A stretch of DNA of 30,447 bases from CAZUTK01 sp964623265 (GTDB taxonomy: Bacteria; Electryoneota; B3-LCP), in the NCBI GenBank assembly GCA_964623265.1, contig CAZUTK010000038.1, forward strand, positions 1 to 30,447, written 5' to 3'. The first letter of the stretch is position 1. Every line of letters starts with the position of its first letter. Under the pieces are notes generated by a model. It was not told the origin of the DNA and searched no databases. It saw only the letters and a program-made list of their open reading frames with translations. Of this stretch, positions 15,284 through 23,826 are shown one piece after another. The position numbers and the translations under genes are program-made.

Positions 15284-16661
15284 ATCCCACTTCGTTGTAC
15301 TCTCGGACCCTGAATCGCGCTCCGATTGCATCCGCGATGGCGCGCGCAGCTTCGATATGAACCCCGGGATAGGATACCACCGAAAGCGTGACATCCTGAA
15401 TCGTCCGAACGCATTTGCGGGCGAAATCCAGCACGGCTTCAAACGATTTTTCCCCGAATTCGCTCTGCACCAGAGCCTGATACAAATCGGCGCGGTGCTC
15501 GTTCAGACTGATGGACACCGAATCTATCAGCCCCTTCATTTCCGGCACGATGTCTCTGCCGTTGATCAGATTCCCCTGACCGTTGGTATCCAGCCGGATC
15601 TTTTTAACCCCTTGAGATTTCAACCATCGCGCCAACTTGATCAGCAGATCGAAGCGGATGGTGGGTTCGCCGAAACCGCAGAAGACGATCTCATCCCAGC
15701 GCAGCAGGTTGTAGTCGTTGACGGCGGCGATCACTTCGTCGAAGTCTGGTTCTTGATCTTCCGGAATGCCGATATAGTGCCCTTTGACGACCGGTTGAAT
15801 TGAACGAGGGCAGAAACGGCAATGATTTGTGCATCTCGAAGTGAGCGCGATGTAGAGCGAATTGCGGATGGGATATGCAATGCTTCGCTGCGGGGCTTCC
15901 CCGATGCCGAAAAGACGAAAGGCATTGTATCTCGTGATCCTGGCGATGTCCTGGCGACTCAAGCCTTTGATCTGAGCGATCTTTTCCGCGGTCAGCGGCA
16001 GAAACGCCGGTTCATTGCGCTTGCTGCGGTGGGGATCCGGAGTCATAAAGGGGCAATCCGTCTCCAGCAGCAGCCGTTCTACCGGTGCGGCTTGGACGAT
16101 GCCGGGGAGGCTGGAATTCCTGTAGGTGATATTCCCCGTGAAAGAGATGAAAAAGTCCAGATCCAGCACTTGCTCGAGCTCGGTCTTGCCGCCGGAAAAA
16201 CAGTGAAAAACCCCGCGGACTTCGCCGCCTCCGGCGTCCTGCAGGATTTGCAGAGTGTCCGGAAAAGCTTCCCGACAATGGATGATGAGCGGCTGGTCCA
16301 GTTCCCGAGCCAGCGTGACGATGCGGCGGAATACTTCGCGCTGTTTGTCCGGGTTCGAGCGCTTCCGGTAATAATCCAGACCAGCTTCTCCGATCGCGAC
16401 GACTTTTTCGTGTTGAACCAGGGATCGGATGCCGCTTTCTAAATCGTGATCCGCGCGTTCGGCATCGTGCGGATGCCAGCCTGCGGCGGCGTAGACGTCC
16501 GAGTGATTTGAAGCGATTTCCACTGCGGCTTGATTGCTCGCGGCGTCCAGCCCGACAGTGATGATCTTTTCCACACCCGCCAGAGCGGCATTGGATAAAA
16601 TGGAGTCAAGATGCGGCTTTAATTCAGGGAAGTCCAGATGGGCGTGTGTGTCTATATACAT
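15282..16661 (-). CDS. TatD-family hydrolase fused to a TatD-linked radical SAM domain
   Basis: The 459-residue protein joins two enzymes. Residues 1-255 are a TatD metal-dependent hydrolase, with His6-x-His8 (DTHAHLD), Glu92 (GEAGLDYY), His128 (LIIHCREAF), His153 (FHCFSGG) and Asp202 (LLETDCPF) as metal ligands; TatD enzymes are nucleases or deacylases. Residues about 265-459 are a radical SAM domain with the cluster motif CX3CX2C (Cys277, Cys281, Cys284 in RCTNHCRFCPR), and IVFCGFGEPT as the next conserved strand. A stand-alone radical SAM family next to TatD (TIGR04038, from memory) is known, so this looks like a natural fusion of the pair. Both domains keep their active residues. The product of the SAM reaction is unknown. 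The start is ATG 16661, with no good ribosome site. It lies downstream of the PTS protein gene on the same strand. Confidence 0.92.
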   Translation of the reverse strand: MYIDTHAHLDFPELKPHLDSILSNAALAGVEKIITVGLDAASNQAAVEIASNHSDVYAAAGWHPHDAERADHDLESGIRSLVQHEKVVAIGEAGLDYYRKRSNPDKQREVFRRIVTLARELDQPLIIHCREAFPDTLQILQDAGGGEVRGVFHCFSGGKTELEQVLDLDFFISFTGNITYRNSSLPGIVQAAPVERLLLETDCPFMTPDPHRSKRNEPAFLPLTAEKIAQIKGLSRQDIARITRYNAFRLFGIGEAPQRSIAYPIRNSLYIALTSRCTNHCRFCPRSIQPVVKGHYIGIPEDQEPDFDEVIAAVNDYNLLRWDEIVFCGFGEPTIRFDLLIKLARWLKSQGVKKIRLDTNGQGNLINGRDIVPEMKGLIDSVSISLNEHRADLYQALVQSEFGEKSFEAVLDFARKCVRTIQDVTLSVVSYPGVHIEAARAIADAIGARFRVREYNEVG

Positions 16662-16717
16662 CGCTAATTGAACGATTAGTGGATGTGTATTGAACTGTGC
16701 GAAGTATTTACGTAAAG

Positions 16718-16734
16718 ATTTTCATTTCGATGGG
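16718..16734 (+). repeat. 17-bp dispersed repeat, copy 2
   Basis: Second exact copy of ATTTTCATTTCGATGGG (first at 8163-8179), in the 143-base gap between the PTS EIIA gene and the TatD fusion gene. Nothing else certain was found in this gap. Confidence 0.5.
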
Positions 16735-16804
16735 TGGGGCTGAGAGTTGTGCAAGTGAAAATGATGTTTAAAGGATGATAATCTTTCGCTCATCGGTGCA
16801 GTTC

Positions 16805-17281
16805 TTATAACAATAAGTCAAAGAAATCTTCTTCTGCTTCCCGCAGTTTCTCGAGAGCTTCCTTCGCATTGCGCGCTTCCAAAAGATTCTGCCGCAACCG
16901 TTCGCTGTGCATCAAACGGCTGATCCGGGACAGCAATTTTAAGTGCAGGCTGATATTCCCTTTCGGCGTAATCAGCAGGAAGATCAGTCGAACGGGTTCC
17001 CCGTCCAGCGAGTTGAAATCCACCGGCAGAGAAGTCCTGCCGAAGACCAGCAGCGGTTCCGGTACCTCAATCGGTCTCGTGTGCGGGATGGCGACGCCGT
17101 TGCCGATCGCCGTCGTGAGCTGCCGCTCGCGTTCCTTCAACAAATCCAGGATCTCTGCGCCGTTCTGCACGGCTCCTGAACGTTCCAGCACCGACACCAT
17201 CTCCTTCAGGATACCTTCCTTGTCACCGGAAAGCAACGGGATGACAATCCTATCTTCCCGACAAAGATCTGTCAATTTCAT
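16805..17281 (-). CDS. PTS EIIA-Ntr/fructose-type phosphocarrier protein
   Basis: The 158-residue protein is a single EIIA domain of the PtsN/FruA type. His67 in GNGVAIPHTRP is the phosphorylated residue, and the FLLITPKGNISLHLKLLSRISRL block is the usual second half. I prefer ATG 17281 (MKLTDLCRED) because GGGAAG lies a few bases upstream on the minus strand; an in-frame TTG at 17302 would add seven residues. No EIIB or EIIC transporter gene, HPr or EI is nearby, so a regulatory role (nitrogen-type PTS, or control of transport or stress response) is more likely than sugar uptake. It lies alone, 143 bases upstream of the TatD fusion gene on the same strand. The family is certain; the regulated process is not visible. 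Confidence 0.92.
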   Translation of the reverse strand: MKLTDLCREDRIVIPLLSGDKEGILKEMVSVLERSGAVQNGAEILDLLKERERQLTTAIGNGVAIPHTRPIEVPEPLLVFGRTSLPVDFNSLDGEPVRLIFLLITPKGNISLHLKLLSRISRLMHSERLRQNLLEARNAKEALEKLREAEEDFFDLLL

Positions 17282-17553
17282 AATCTTCCCGAGTTGATTC
17301 AACGAGGGATCCCTTACGCAGGCATCAATTTACGAAAAAACCGATCCGAATCAAAGCGGTTTCCAACTGAAAAGCGTTGCGGCTTTCCGCAAATCCATTG
17401 TGGTTGCCCAATACTGAGGATTATTGATGACAAATTGGAGAAAACCGTCGTTCCCTATACGTGTAAATGGTCAAAGAAAAATTGTGTTTTTCCGTCATTT
17501 TATGATTATATTGAATAATGTGAGTCTTACAGCGGTAAGGTGAGGTCCGGCTG
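17282..17553. other. Non-coding gap between EIIA and beta-helix genes
   Basis: This 272-base gap separates divergent genes. It holds a small hairpin without T run (TTGCGG 17377-17382 with CCGCAA 17387-17392). A weak plus-strand promoter candidate has TTGTGT at 17482 and TATATT at 17507-17512, but the 19-bp spacer is poor. I see no convincing promoter for the EIIA gene. Confidence 0.4.
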
Positions 17554-19422
17554 ATGCAGTACAGCGTGAAAAAGTTCGTCACTATACTTGCAGCAATTTG
17601 CGCCGTTGCCGCAGCGGCGCAGCCTGTATATCTCAGCGGCGACCTCTCCGGCACCCTTGCGCCGGGCTCTTACATAGTGGCCGGGGATTGCTCTGTGCCC
17701 GCCGGGCAGACGTTGGTTCTGCAACCCGGCACCACCTTCCTTTTCGCCGGCCATTTTACGATCAACATTTACGGTCGGCTGCTCGCGGATGGAACAGAGA
17801 CGGATTCCATTCAATTCCTGCGCCAGTATCCCACAGAAGCCTGCAAGCACGGAGGCATCACCTTCCACCCCGGATCCGCTACGAACAACAGCCTGTCATA
17901 TTGCAGGATGGATTATGCCTACAACCCGGATTTTCCCGACATCTTCGGCGGGGGAGTGCTGGTGTACGGTTCCGGAGTGGTTATCCGCAACAGCCTGTTC
18001 ACCAATTGCAAAGCGCATTACGGCGGAGCGATCTACGTGTGCGAATCCAATGCCGTGATCTCTGATTGCAGAATTTCGGATTGCCAGGCACTGTCGCGGG
18101 GAGGCGCCATCTATACGATTCATTCTTCCACACTGATCGCAAATTGTGAGATCGTCAACAACACGGCGGACCTGGTGCCGGGCATATGCATTTATGACAA
18201 CGATGACGCTGAGGTGCGCTATTGCACCGTAGCGCACAACGTTGCCACTTCCACAGCCGGTTGAGGAAGCTGCGGCGGCAGCGGGATCCGCTGCGAAAAT
18301 TCGGACGCTTTTCTGCATCACAATCTGATCTATGATAATACTGTCGTCCGCCGCGGAGCCGGTGTCTTCATCTATGATTGTTCACCTCTGTTGGAAAACA
18401 ATACGATCGCGCAGAATCATTGCACCGAAGGTCCCGGCGGGGGCATCTACACGAACGACGAGGGATCCTGCAGAGGCGCTAACAACATTCTATTCGACAA
18501 TACCGGCTTAATGGGAGCTCAGTGGTACGGTAATTTGGATTTGACCTATTCCTGCAGTTCGGATCCCCTGCCTGGAACCGGCAATATCTCTGCGGATCCG
18601 CTGTTTGTAGATCCGCTCCTGCAGGATTTCCACCTCCAATCGAATTCTCCCTGCATTGATACCGGCGACCCCGCCAGCCCCTTCGATCCCGACAGCACCC
18701 GCGCCGATATGGGCGCGCTGTATTTCGATCAGAATACCCAGCCGACTCTGCAGATCGCCTTGACGCCCTTCGGCTGCCCGATTGTAATTCCATCGCAAGG
18801 GGGCAGATTCGGTTACGATGTTCAGGTGTCCAACAATGCCGCGATCCCCGAAACGGCGGATGTCTGGATTTCGGCGACGCTTCCCGGCGGATCGCAAACC
18901 GGTCCTCTGGTGGGTCCCGTGCGGTTAACCCTTCCTGCGCAGATCACAGTTGCCAGAACTAGGATTCAGGATGTCCCTGGAAACGCTCCTGTGGGAATTT
19001 ACTGCTATCGCGCCTGCATCGGGACCTATCCCGAAATCATTGCGGACAGCGACAGTTTCTACTTTGAGAAAAACGGCAGCAGCGCTGTTTCATCATTTGG
19101 GGAATGGTCGAATCGCGGTGAGGAATTTTCGGCGGGCGATGGATTTTTCTACATATATGCGGAAGTCTTTTCCTTGGATGTATCACCCGCTCCGTTCAAT
19201 CTGTCGTGCGCTGTGATGTTTCATCTTCCAGCGGCGGATCGAGTGCGGCTGACCGTCTATGATCTCGCAGGACGGAAAGAAATGGCGGTCTTTTCCGGCT
19301 TGATGAACAGCGGTGACCAGCGACTGGTCCTTGATGGCGGAAAATTGAATTCCGGCGTGCATTTTTATTCGTTGCAAGTGGGAGACCGCACCGTCTGCGG
19401 GAAACTGGTCTTGTTGAAATAG
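17554..19422 (+). CDS. Secreted beta-helix protein with in-frame UGA and C-terminal sorting-type domain
   Basis: Read through one UGA (18262-18264, codon 237), the frame is 622 residues. It starts at ATG 17554 with GAGG 8 bases upstream and has a signal peptide (KFVTILAAICAVAAAAQ). Residues about 100-330 are right-handed parallel beta-helix coils (GGGVLVYGSGVVIRNSLF, GGAIYTIHSSTLIANCEI, GGGIYTNDEGSCRGANNI). These continue on both sides of the UGA, so the two halves are one protein. A linker and immunoglobulin-like region follow. The last 80 residues (from SLDVSPAPFNLSCAV, with YDLAGRKEM and HFYSLQVGDRTVCGKLVLLK) match type IX secretion or FlgD-like C-terminal domains of the FCB group. The UGA is followed by Gly-Ser-Cys, giving U-x-x-C if selenocysteine, and by a hairpin. 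Alternatives: nonsense mutation, a Trp codon with a sequencing error, or natural readthrough. Confidence 0.75.
18262..18294 (+). promoter_or_regulatory. In-frame UGA with SECIS-like hairpin
   Basis: GCAGCGG (18278-18284) and CCGCTGC (18288-18294) form a perfect 7-bp stem with loop GAT. The loop G is 20 bases after the UGA, within the 16-37 base range for bacterial SECIS elements, and a G opens the loop as required. A competing 5-bp hairpin (18269-18273 with 18278-18282) shares one arm. Selenocysteine insertion is plausible but not shown. Confidence 0.35.
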
Positions 19423-19472
19423 CGGTGCGGGGGACCCCGCTGATAATGAGAAAAAGTGAGGGGATATTAAGT

Positions 19473-19511
19473 AAAACGGCAGCCGTTGTGATGGGACGGT
19501 TGCCGTTTTTT
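19473..19511 (+). terminator. Intrinsic terminator after the beta-helix gene
   Basis: A 14-bp stem (19473-19486 with 19496-19509, one G-T pair) is followed by a run of T to 19511. The left arm begins with AAAA, so it may also stop minus-strand transcription coming from the tRNA gene. Confidence 0.88.
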
Positions 19512-19567
19512 ACAGGCAATGGCGATCAATCCCAGTCTGCTAGAAGGATCTGCAGAAGGAAACTCCG

Positions 19568-19642
19568 CGGGGCCGACGGGGCTCGAACCCGCAACCTCCG
19601 GCGTGACAGGCCGGCGCTCTAACCGAGTTGAACTACGACCCC
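19568..19642 (-). tRNA. tRNA-Asp (GUC)
   Basis: On the minus strand the gene folds as a full cloverleaf. The acceptor stem GGGGTCG pairs with CGGCCCC (one G-U), the D arm contains GGTTAGAGC, the anticodon stem GCCGG/CCGGA... encloses loop CTGTCAC, giving anticodon GUC, and the T arm has GGTTCGAGCC. The discriminator base is G, as expected for tRNA-Asp. The 3' CCA is not encoded and must be added enzymatically. A strong promoter lies about 90 bases upstream. Confidence 0.96.
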
Positions 19643-19729
19643 AGATGATCTTCAGCTTGCTGTATCCTGCGCCTCGAGATTCCAGCCGAATCGGTTGAGG
19701 TTGGATTTTCAGCGAATTTTGAATCAACT

Positions 19730-19758
19730 AATATAATCTCTTTATTTCCTCGTATCAA
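19730..19758 (-). promoter_or_regulatory. Promoter of tRNA-Asp
   Basis: On the minus strand, TTGATA (19758-19753), a 17-base spacer and TATATT (19735-19730) form a near-consensus sigma-70 promoter. Transcription would start near 19723, about 80 bases before the tRNA. Confidence 0.75.
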
Positions 19759-19777
19759 GCACTTCTTGCAGAATTAT

Positions 19778-20224
19778 TTATTCCATTTTCTGTTTGGATT
19801 TGCGGATTCTTAAAAACTCCCGTCCGGCCGTCGTCACCGCGATGCAGACTAACTCACCTCTGCGCAGCGGTTCTTTCGGCGTCAGGACATCTACCCCCCA
19901 CAGCTTCAAGAAGAACCGGGAGAAGAACAGAACCGGAGAAAAATTGAATCCTGTGCTGGCGACCAGCACAATCCCGCGATACCCTTTCCGCCGCAGTTGT
20001 CGAATCAATCTCATCCCCGCCGTTTGGCCCTCCATGGTGATGTCTGTGACGATCAGAGAGTAAGCCTCGGCGCCGTTTTTCTGGAGCATTTCGAGGCCCT
20101 CGCCGGCGCTGCGGGCGCGGTCGAAACGAAATCCGTCCGGTTCAAGGTGCCGCAGCAGCATCGCCGCGTACGTGTCGTTGTCATCTACGATCAACGCCGG
20201 GCGTTGTCGGTGAGTTTGGTTCAT
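19778..20224 (-). CDS. Stand-alone response-regulator receiver domain
   Basis: The 148-residue protein is a CheY-like receiver with no output domain. Asp14 and Asp15 (LIVDDNDTY) form the acidic pocket, Asp61 (LIVTDITMEG) is the phosphoacceptor, Ser90 (VLVASTGF) replaces the usual Ser/Thr switch position, and Lys117 (VLTPKEPL) is conserved. Between Ser90 and Lys117 there is an unusual hydrophobic, Phe-rich insertion (NFSPVLFFSRFFLKLWG), which may contact a membrane or partner. Its ATG directly follows the TAG of the ABC exporter gene, so the two are translationally coupled. No histidine kinase is in the window. A role in controlling export by the neighbouring ABC protein is suggested only by position. 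Confidence 0.85.
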   Translation of the reverse strand: MNQTHRQRPALIVDDNDTYAAMLLRHLEPDGFRFDRARSAGEGLEMLQKNGAEAYSLIVTDITMEGQTAGMRLIRQLRRKGYRGIVLVASTGFNFSPVLFFSRFFLKLWGVDVLTPKEPLRRGELVCIAVTTAGREFLRIRKSKQKME

Positions 20225-22045
20225 CTACAGCAGAAATTGTTGTTGGCAGAGGCGGATGAAAAGATCGCAGCGCTCCAGCAATTCCTCATAGGTGCCTTGA
20301 TCCACCAATCTGCCTTGGTCGAGAACGACGATTCGATCCGCTTTGCGGATCGTCGCGAGACGGTGTGCGATGATGATGAGCGTATGGGCTTTGCTCAAGG
20401 ATTCGAGCGCCTGTTGAATCAGAGTTTCCGACTCGCTGTCCAATTGAGAAGTGGCTTCGTCGAAAATGATGATGGGCGGGTCGTCAACCAGAGCTCGCGC
20501 GATGGACAGACGCTGCTGTTGTCCGCCGGAAAGCGTCAAGCCGCGGTCGCCCACCTGCGTCTCGTACCCCGAAGGCAACGCCTCGATGAAACCATCTGCG
20601 TAGGCTAATCGGGCGGCTCGAGTGATCTGTTCCCGCGAGATCTCTTTTCTCCCGTAACCGATGTTCGCCGCCACCGTATCGTTGAAGAGCACAATATCCT
20701 GTGAGACGATGCCGAACAGACGATGCAAAGCATCGGGCGCAATCCGCCTCAAATCGTGACCGTCAATCGTGATCCGTCCTGTCGTAGGGTCAAAGAGTCG
20801 CACCGCCAACCCGATCAAGGTGGACTTTCCCGCGCCGGATGGTCCTACAATCGCGAGCGTCATCCCCTTGGGGATTTCGAAGGTGATATCGGTGAGGGCG
20901 TCTCGATTCATGCCTGGATAGCGGAACGTTACGCTTTCGAACCTCACGGCGTTCTCGAATGAATTCAGAGGTTCCGGATTCACGGCGACCGGCAGTCTTT
21001 CATCCGTGTCCAGAGCGCTGAAGATCCGATCCGCCAGCGCGGAAGAGATCTGCAGCGAGTTGTATGCCGAAACGAGGGACTTCGCGGGTGTCAGGATCGA
21101 AAAGAGGATCGCGATGAAGCGGACGAAGTCTTCGGCGTCTATGGATGCTTTCTCGAAGACGAGATATCCGCCGTAAATCAGAATCAGGGTGATGATCCCC
21201 AATCCGAGCAGTTCCGTCAGCGGTACATTGACAAAATCCAATCGCCTTTGTCGGAGAGCCATCTTGAAGTGTCTTTGCGTCGTCTCTTCGAATCGCCGAT
21301 TTTCCGCCGCTTCCGTACCGAAAATCTTGATCAGCCTGATTCCTCCCAGCCGTTCCTGCAATAGGTGCGTCACCTGAGCCAGAGCATTTTGAACCCTCAG
21401 GCTCTTGCGCTTCAGACTTTGACCCAGCCGCTCGATCAAAATTCCCGCCGCCGGCAGTAAAATCAGCGCCGCCAGCGTCAGCTTCAGTGAGATCGCCACC
21501 AGCAGAATCAGGAAAATCGCGATGACGAAGGGATCCCGCATCAGGAAGGTGATCGCCTTCATGATGTGGTTGTTCAATGCGGCGACGTCATTCAATACGA
21601 CGGAAGCCAGCTCTCCGACTTTGCGTGTGTGGTAAAAACGGATGGATTGCGATAAGTAATGTGAATAGATCCGATCCCGCAAATCTTTAATGACCTTCTG
21701 TTCGATAAAGGACAGATAATATACCTGTCCAACATCGAAGAGATTGCGGAGCAAGAACGTGAAGAAGAAGACGATCCCCACGCGCTTCACAATATCGAAA
21801 CGACTGCCGCCTCCGAGCAGCTGCCAGGCGAAATTCTTCAGGGTTTCGTTCAGATCTCTCGAGTCAACCGGAATGCTCTGGACCAGATAGCTCCCTTCCG
21901 GCGCGAATATCGACGTGATGAAGGAAGCGGAAAGCCAGATGGCGGCGGCGTTAAAAAGAGCGTAGAGTATGGAGCAGAGGAAAGCGAACGCCAGCGTCCG
22001 TTTGTAGGGCAGGACGAATTGAAGAAGGCGGAGATAAGATTGCAT
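20225..22045 (-). CDS. MsbA-type ABC exporter (fused membrane and ATPase domains)
   Basis: This 606-residue half-transporter has six membrane helices in residues 1-330 (ABC type-1 exporter fold) and an ATPase domain with Walker A GPSGAGKSTL (401-410), signature LSGGQQQR (505-512), Walker B PIIIFDE ending in catalytic Glu530, and the switch His561 in IIAHRLATIRKAD. It should act as a homodimer. The sequence is of the MsbA/lipid-flippase and multidrug type; with an outer membrane present, lipid A or lipid export is possible, but the substrate cannot be read from sequence. It carries a loop of about 35 residues after the first helix (FAPEGSYLVQSIPVDSRDL), longer than in many MsbA proteins. It lies 50 bases after the tryptophanase-family gene and directly before the receiver gene on the same strand. 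No clear ribosome site precedes ATG 22045. Confidence 0.94.
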   Translation of the reverse strand: MQSYLRLLQFVLPYKRTLAFAFLCSILYALFNAAAIWLSASFITSIFAPEGSYLVQSIPVDSRDLNETLKNFAWQLLGGGSRFDIVKRVGIVFFFTFLLRNLFDVGQVYYLSFIEQKVIKDLRDRIYSHYLSQSIRFYHTRKVGELASVVLNDVAALNNHIMKAITFLMRDPFVIAIFLILLVAISLKLTLAALILLPAAGILIERLGQSLKRKSLRVQNALAQVTHLLQERLGGIRLIKIFGTEAAENRRFEETTQRHFKMALRQRRLDFVNVPLTELLGLGIITLILIYGGYLVFEKASIDAEDFVRFIAILFSILTPAKSLVSAYNSLQISSALADRIFSALDTDERLPVAVNPEPLNSFENAVRFESVTFRYPGMNRDALTDITFEIPKGMTLAIVGPSGAGKSTLIGLAVRLFDPTTGRITIDGHDLRRIAPDALHRLFGIVSQDIVLFNDTVAANIGYGRKEISREQITRAARLAYADGFIEALPSGYETQVGDRGLTLSGGQQQRLSIARALVDDPPIIIFDEATSQLDSESETLIQQALESLSKAHTLIIIAHRLATIRKADRIVVLDQGRLVDQGTYEELLERCDLFIRLCQQQFLL

Positions 22046-22095
22046 GAATTAAGGGATGCTGTTACTGCGTTGGATGCGTCTTGTAGCGCGTCGGC

Positions 22096-23586
22096 TCATT
22101 CTTTGAATTTGAAGCGGGCCTTGAAATGCCTAAGCGGCAGTTCTTTCCCGTAAACGATCTCCACGCCGGGGATTTGATCGCGATCGTCGTAGAGTAGTTT
22201 CAAGGCTTCAGCGACGGATGCCAAATCCGCATCTTCATAGCGCAGCCTTGGCACAGCGAAACGAACGAAATTCACTTCAGGAATGGTTTCTTTCCCACTG
22301 CTTGCATCGTACGAACCGAACGCGAGATTGCCCAGTTCGCAGCCGCGATGGCCGTAACCTGCCAGCAGCAGCGCCGTCAGGGAAATTCCTCCGTAATCCT
22401 CCGCGCGCATACCAGTCTGCGCGAAGAAGCGGTTAACGTCGAGGTAAACGGCGTGTCCGCCGGTGGGCGTCAGGATGGGAAGTCCGCGTTCCAACATCGC
22501 CCGGCCAAACCGCTCGATCTGCCCGATCCGGTACGTCAGATACTCCTCCTTCAACGCAATCTTCAAGCCGGCGGCTAAAGCCATGATATCCCTGCCTGAA
22601 AGCCCTCCGTAGGTGGGGTGACCTTCTTTGATGATCTGGTGATCCGTGATCCGGTCCGGGATCCCGGGGTATTTTTCCAAAAATGCCCCGCCTTCGCGAA
22701 AGAACAAACCGCCCCCCATATTGACGATCCCGTCCTTTTTGAAAGAGATGGTGAAGCCGTCGGCATATTGGAACATTTCCCGGACAATTTCGGGGATGGA
22801 TTTATCTGCATACTCCGCTTCGTGGCGCTGGATGAACCAGGCGTTTTCGGCGAAGCGGCAGGCGTCGAACAGCAAGGGAATCCGGTATTTTCGTGTGATT
22901 TCCGCGACTTCCCGAATATTCATTAGTGAGACCGGCTGACCGCCGCCGGTGTTGTTGGTGATGGTCAAATAAACAACCGGAATGCGCGCGCTTTCTTTCG
23001 CTAATAGTTCCTTCAACCGCGCCACGTCCATATTGCCTTTGAATCGGGACCGGCTGGAAGATTCCCGCAATTCCGGCGAAAACAGATCCAGTGCCTGGAT
23101 GCGGTTCGCTTCGAGGTTTGCGTGCGTGGTGTCGAAATGCCCGTTGCTGGGGATGATCAGATTTTTTCCGGTTCGCGCGATCTGAGTGAAGAGGGCGTCT
23201 TCGCAGGATCTCCCCTGGTGAAAGAGGAAGGCGTTATGAGCGATGCCGGGCTTTCTCGAAAAAAATTCCTCTCCGAAAACTTCCGCAATCACATCCCGCA
23301 ATTTGAAATAACCGCGGTTGGAACCGTACGCTTCGTCTCCAAGGTGAAGAGCCGCCCATTGCTCGTTGGTCATCGTCGTCGTGCCGGAATCGCTGAGCAG
23401 GTCGCAGCCTGTGATCATCTCCGAAGGGAAATAGAAGACGTTTAAGCCGGCTTCATCGAGCGCGCGTGCGCGTTCCTCCGCAGTGAAAATCCCTTTGAAT
23501 TCTACAGAATGATTGAAATAAGGTCTTGGTTGTATCTTGCATTGATTTTCGGGAGCGAACCGTTTGACGAGCTTCGTGAGTTCCAT
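22096..23586 (-). CDS. Tryptophanase-family (beta-eliminating) PLP lyase
   Basis: The 496-residue protein matches the tryptophanase/tyrosine phenol-lyase family along its length. Visible elements are LLSDSGTTTMT, GDEAYGSNRGYF, FHQGRSCED (PLP phosphate site), the DACRFAENAWF block, the PLP lysine Lys284 in SFKKDGIVNMGG, and HPTYGGLSGRDIMA. These enzymes cleave tryptophan to indole, or tyrosine to phenol, with pyruvate and ammonia. FDTT matches tryptophanase, and the position of the tyrosine-binding Arg of phenol-lyases appears to be Leu (CELGNLAFG), so I lean to tryptophanase-like. The frame is open to 23904, but the promoter at 23669-23697 lies inside that extension; AGGA 9 bases before ATG 23586 marks the start. 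ATG 23595 is an alternative. Substrate not certain. Confidence 0.9.
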   Translation of the reverse strand: MELTKLVKRFAPENQCKIQPRPYFNHSVEFKGIFTAEERARALDEAGLNVFYFPSEMITGCDLLSDSGTTTMTNEQWAALHLGDEAYGSNRGYFKLRDVIAEVFGEEFFSRKPGIAHNAFLFHQGRSCEDALFTQIARTGKNLIIPSNGHFDTTHANLEANRIQALDLFSPELRESSSRSRFKGNMDVARLKELLAKESARIPVVYLTITNNTGGGQPVSLMNIREVAEITRKYRIPLLFDACRFAENAWFIQRHEAEYADKSIPEIVREMFQYADGFTISFKKDGIVNMGGGLFFREGGAFLEKYPGIPDRITDHQIIKEGHPTYGGLSGRDIMALAAGLKIALKEEYLTYRIGQIERFGRAMLERGLPILTPTGGHAVYLDVNRFFAQTGMRAEDYGGISLTALLLAGYGHRGCELGNLAFGSYDASSGKETIPEVNFVRFAVPRLRYEDADLASVAEALKLLYDDRDQIPGVEIVYGKELPLRHFKARFKFKE

Positions 23587-23668
23587 TGTCTCCATTCCTA
23601 TGGATGAACATCCGGCATATGCGTCCGCATCTTGAAAACCGACCGACGCAGGGAAGTTGATCAATCGA

Positions 23669-23697
23669 AATATAGGGGTATTCCCTCTGCAAGTCAA
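23669..23697 (-). promoter_or_regulatory. Promoter of the tryptophanase-family gene, with possible operator
   Basis: On the minus strand, TTGACT (23697-23692), a 17-base spacer and TATATT (23674-23669) form a strong promoter; the leader would be about 75 bases. The spacer contains the small inverted repeat AGGG-AATAC-CCCT, which could be an operator. Confidence 0.8.
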
Positions 23698-23797
23698 GCG
23701 ATTTTGTTCTTTTATGCAAAACGGGCCCTCACATTCTGAAAATCCGCATAGCCGAAGCGCGGTCTTCGAGACTTCACCGCTTCCCGAAAGTTTTCCA

Positions 23798-23826
23798 TTG
23801 CTTTTAAGCAATCGAATTCCTATATT
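23798..23826 (+). promoter_or_regulatory. Promoter candidate for guaB
   Basis: TTGCTT (23798-23803), a 17-base spacer and TATATT (23821-23826). The -35 box matches only the first three consensus bases, but the -10 and spacing equal those of the other promoters in the window. The leader to guaB would be about 130 bases. Confidence 0.5.

Noticed and set aside
15165..15803. Plus-strand ORF after the cytochrome operon
   Set aside because: It runs through the operon terminator and lies opposite the radical SAM domain.
17482..17512. Firm promoter call for the beta-helix gene
   Set aside because: The 19-bp spacer and weak -35 do not match the 17-bp rule seen in the other promoters.
18262..18264. 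UGA reassigned to Trp genome-wide
   Set aside because: Other genes here stop at UGA in normal places (for example 2212, 12073 and 15117), and TGG is used for Trp throughout.
22096..23586. Tyrosine phenol-lyase as the name for the PLP lyase
   Set aside because: The Arg that binds the phenol-lyase substrate appears to be Leu, and FDTT matches tryptophanase; the family name is kept instead.
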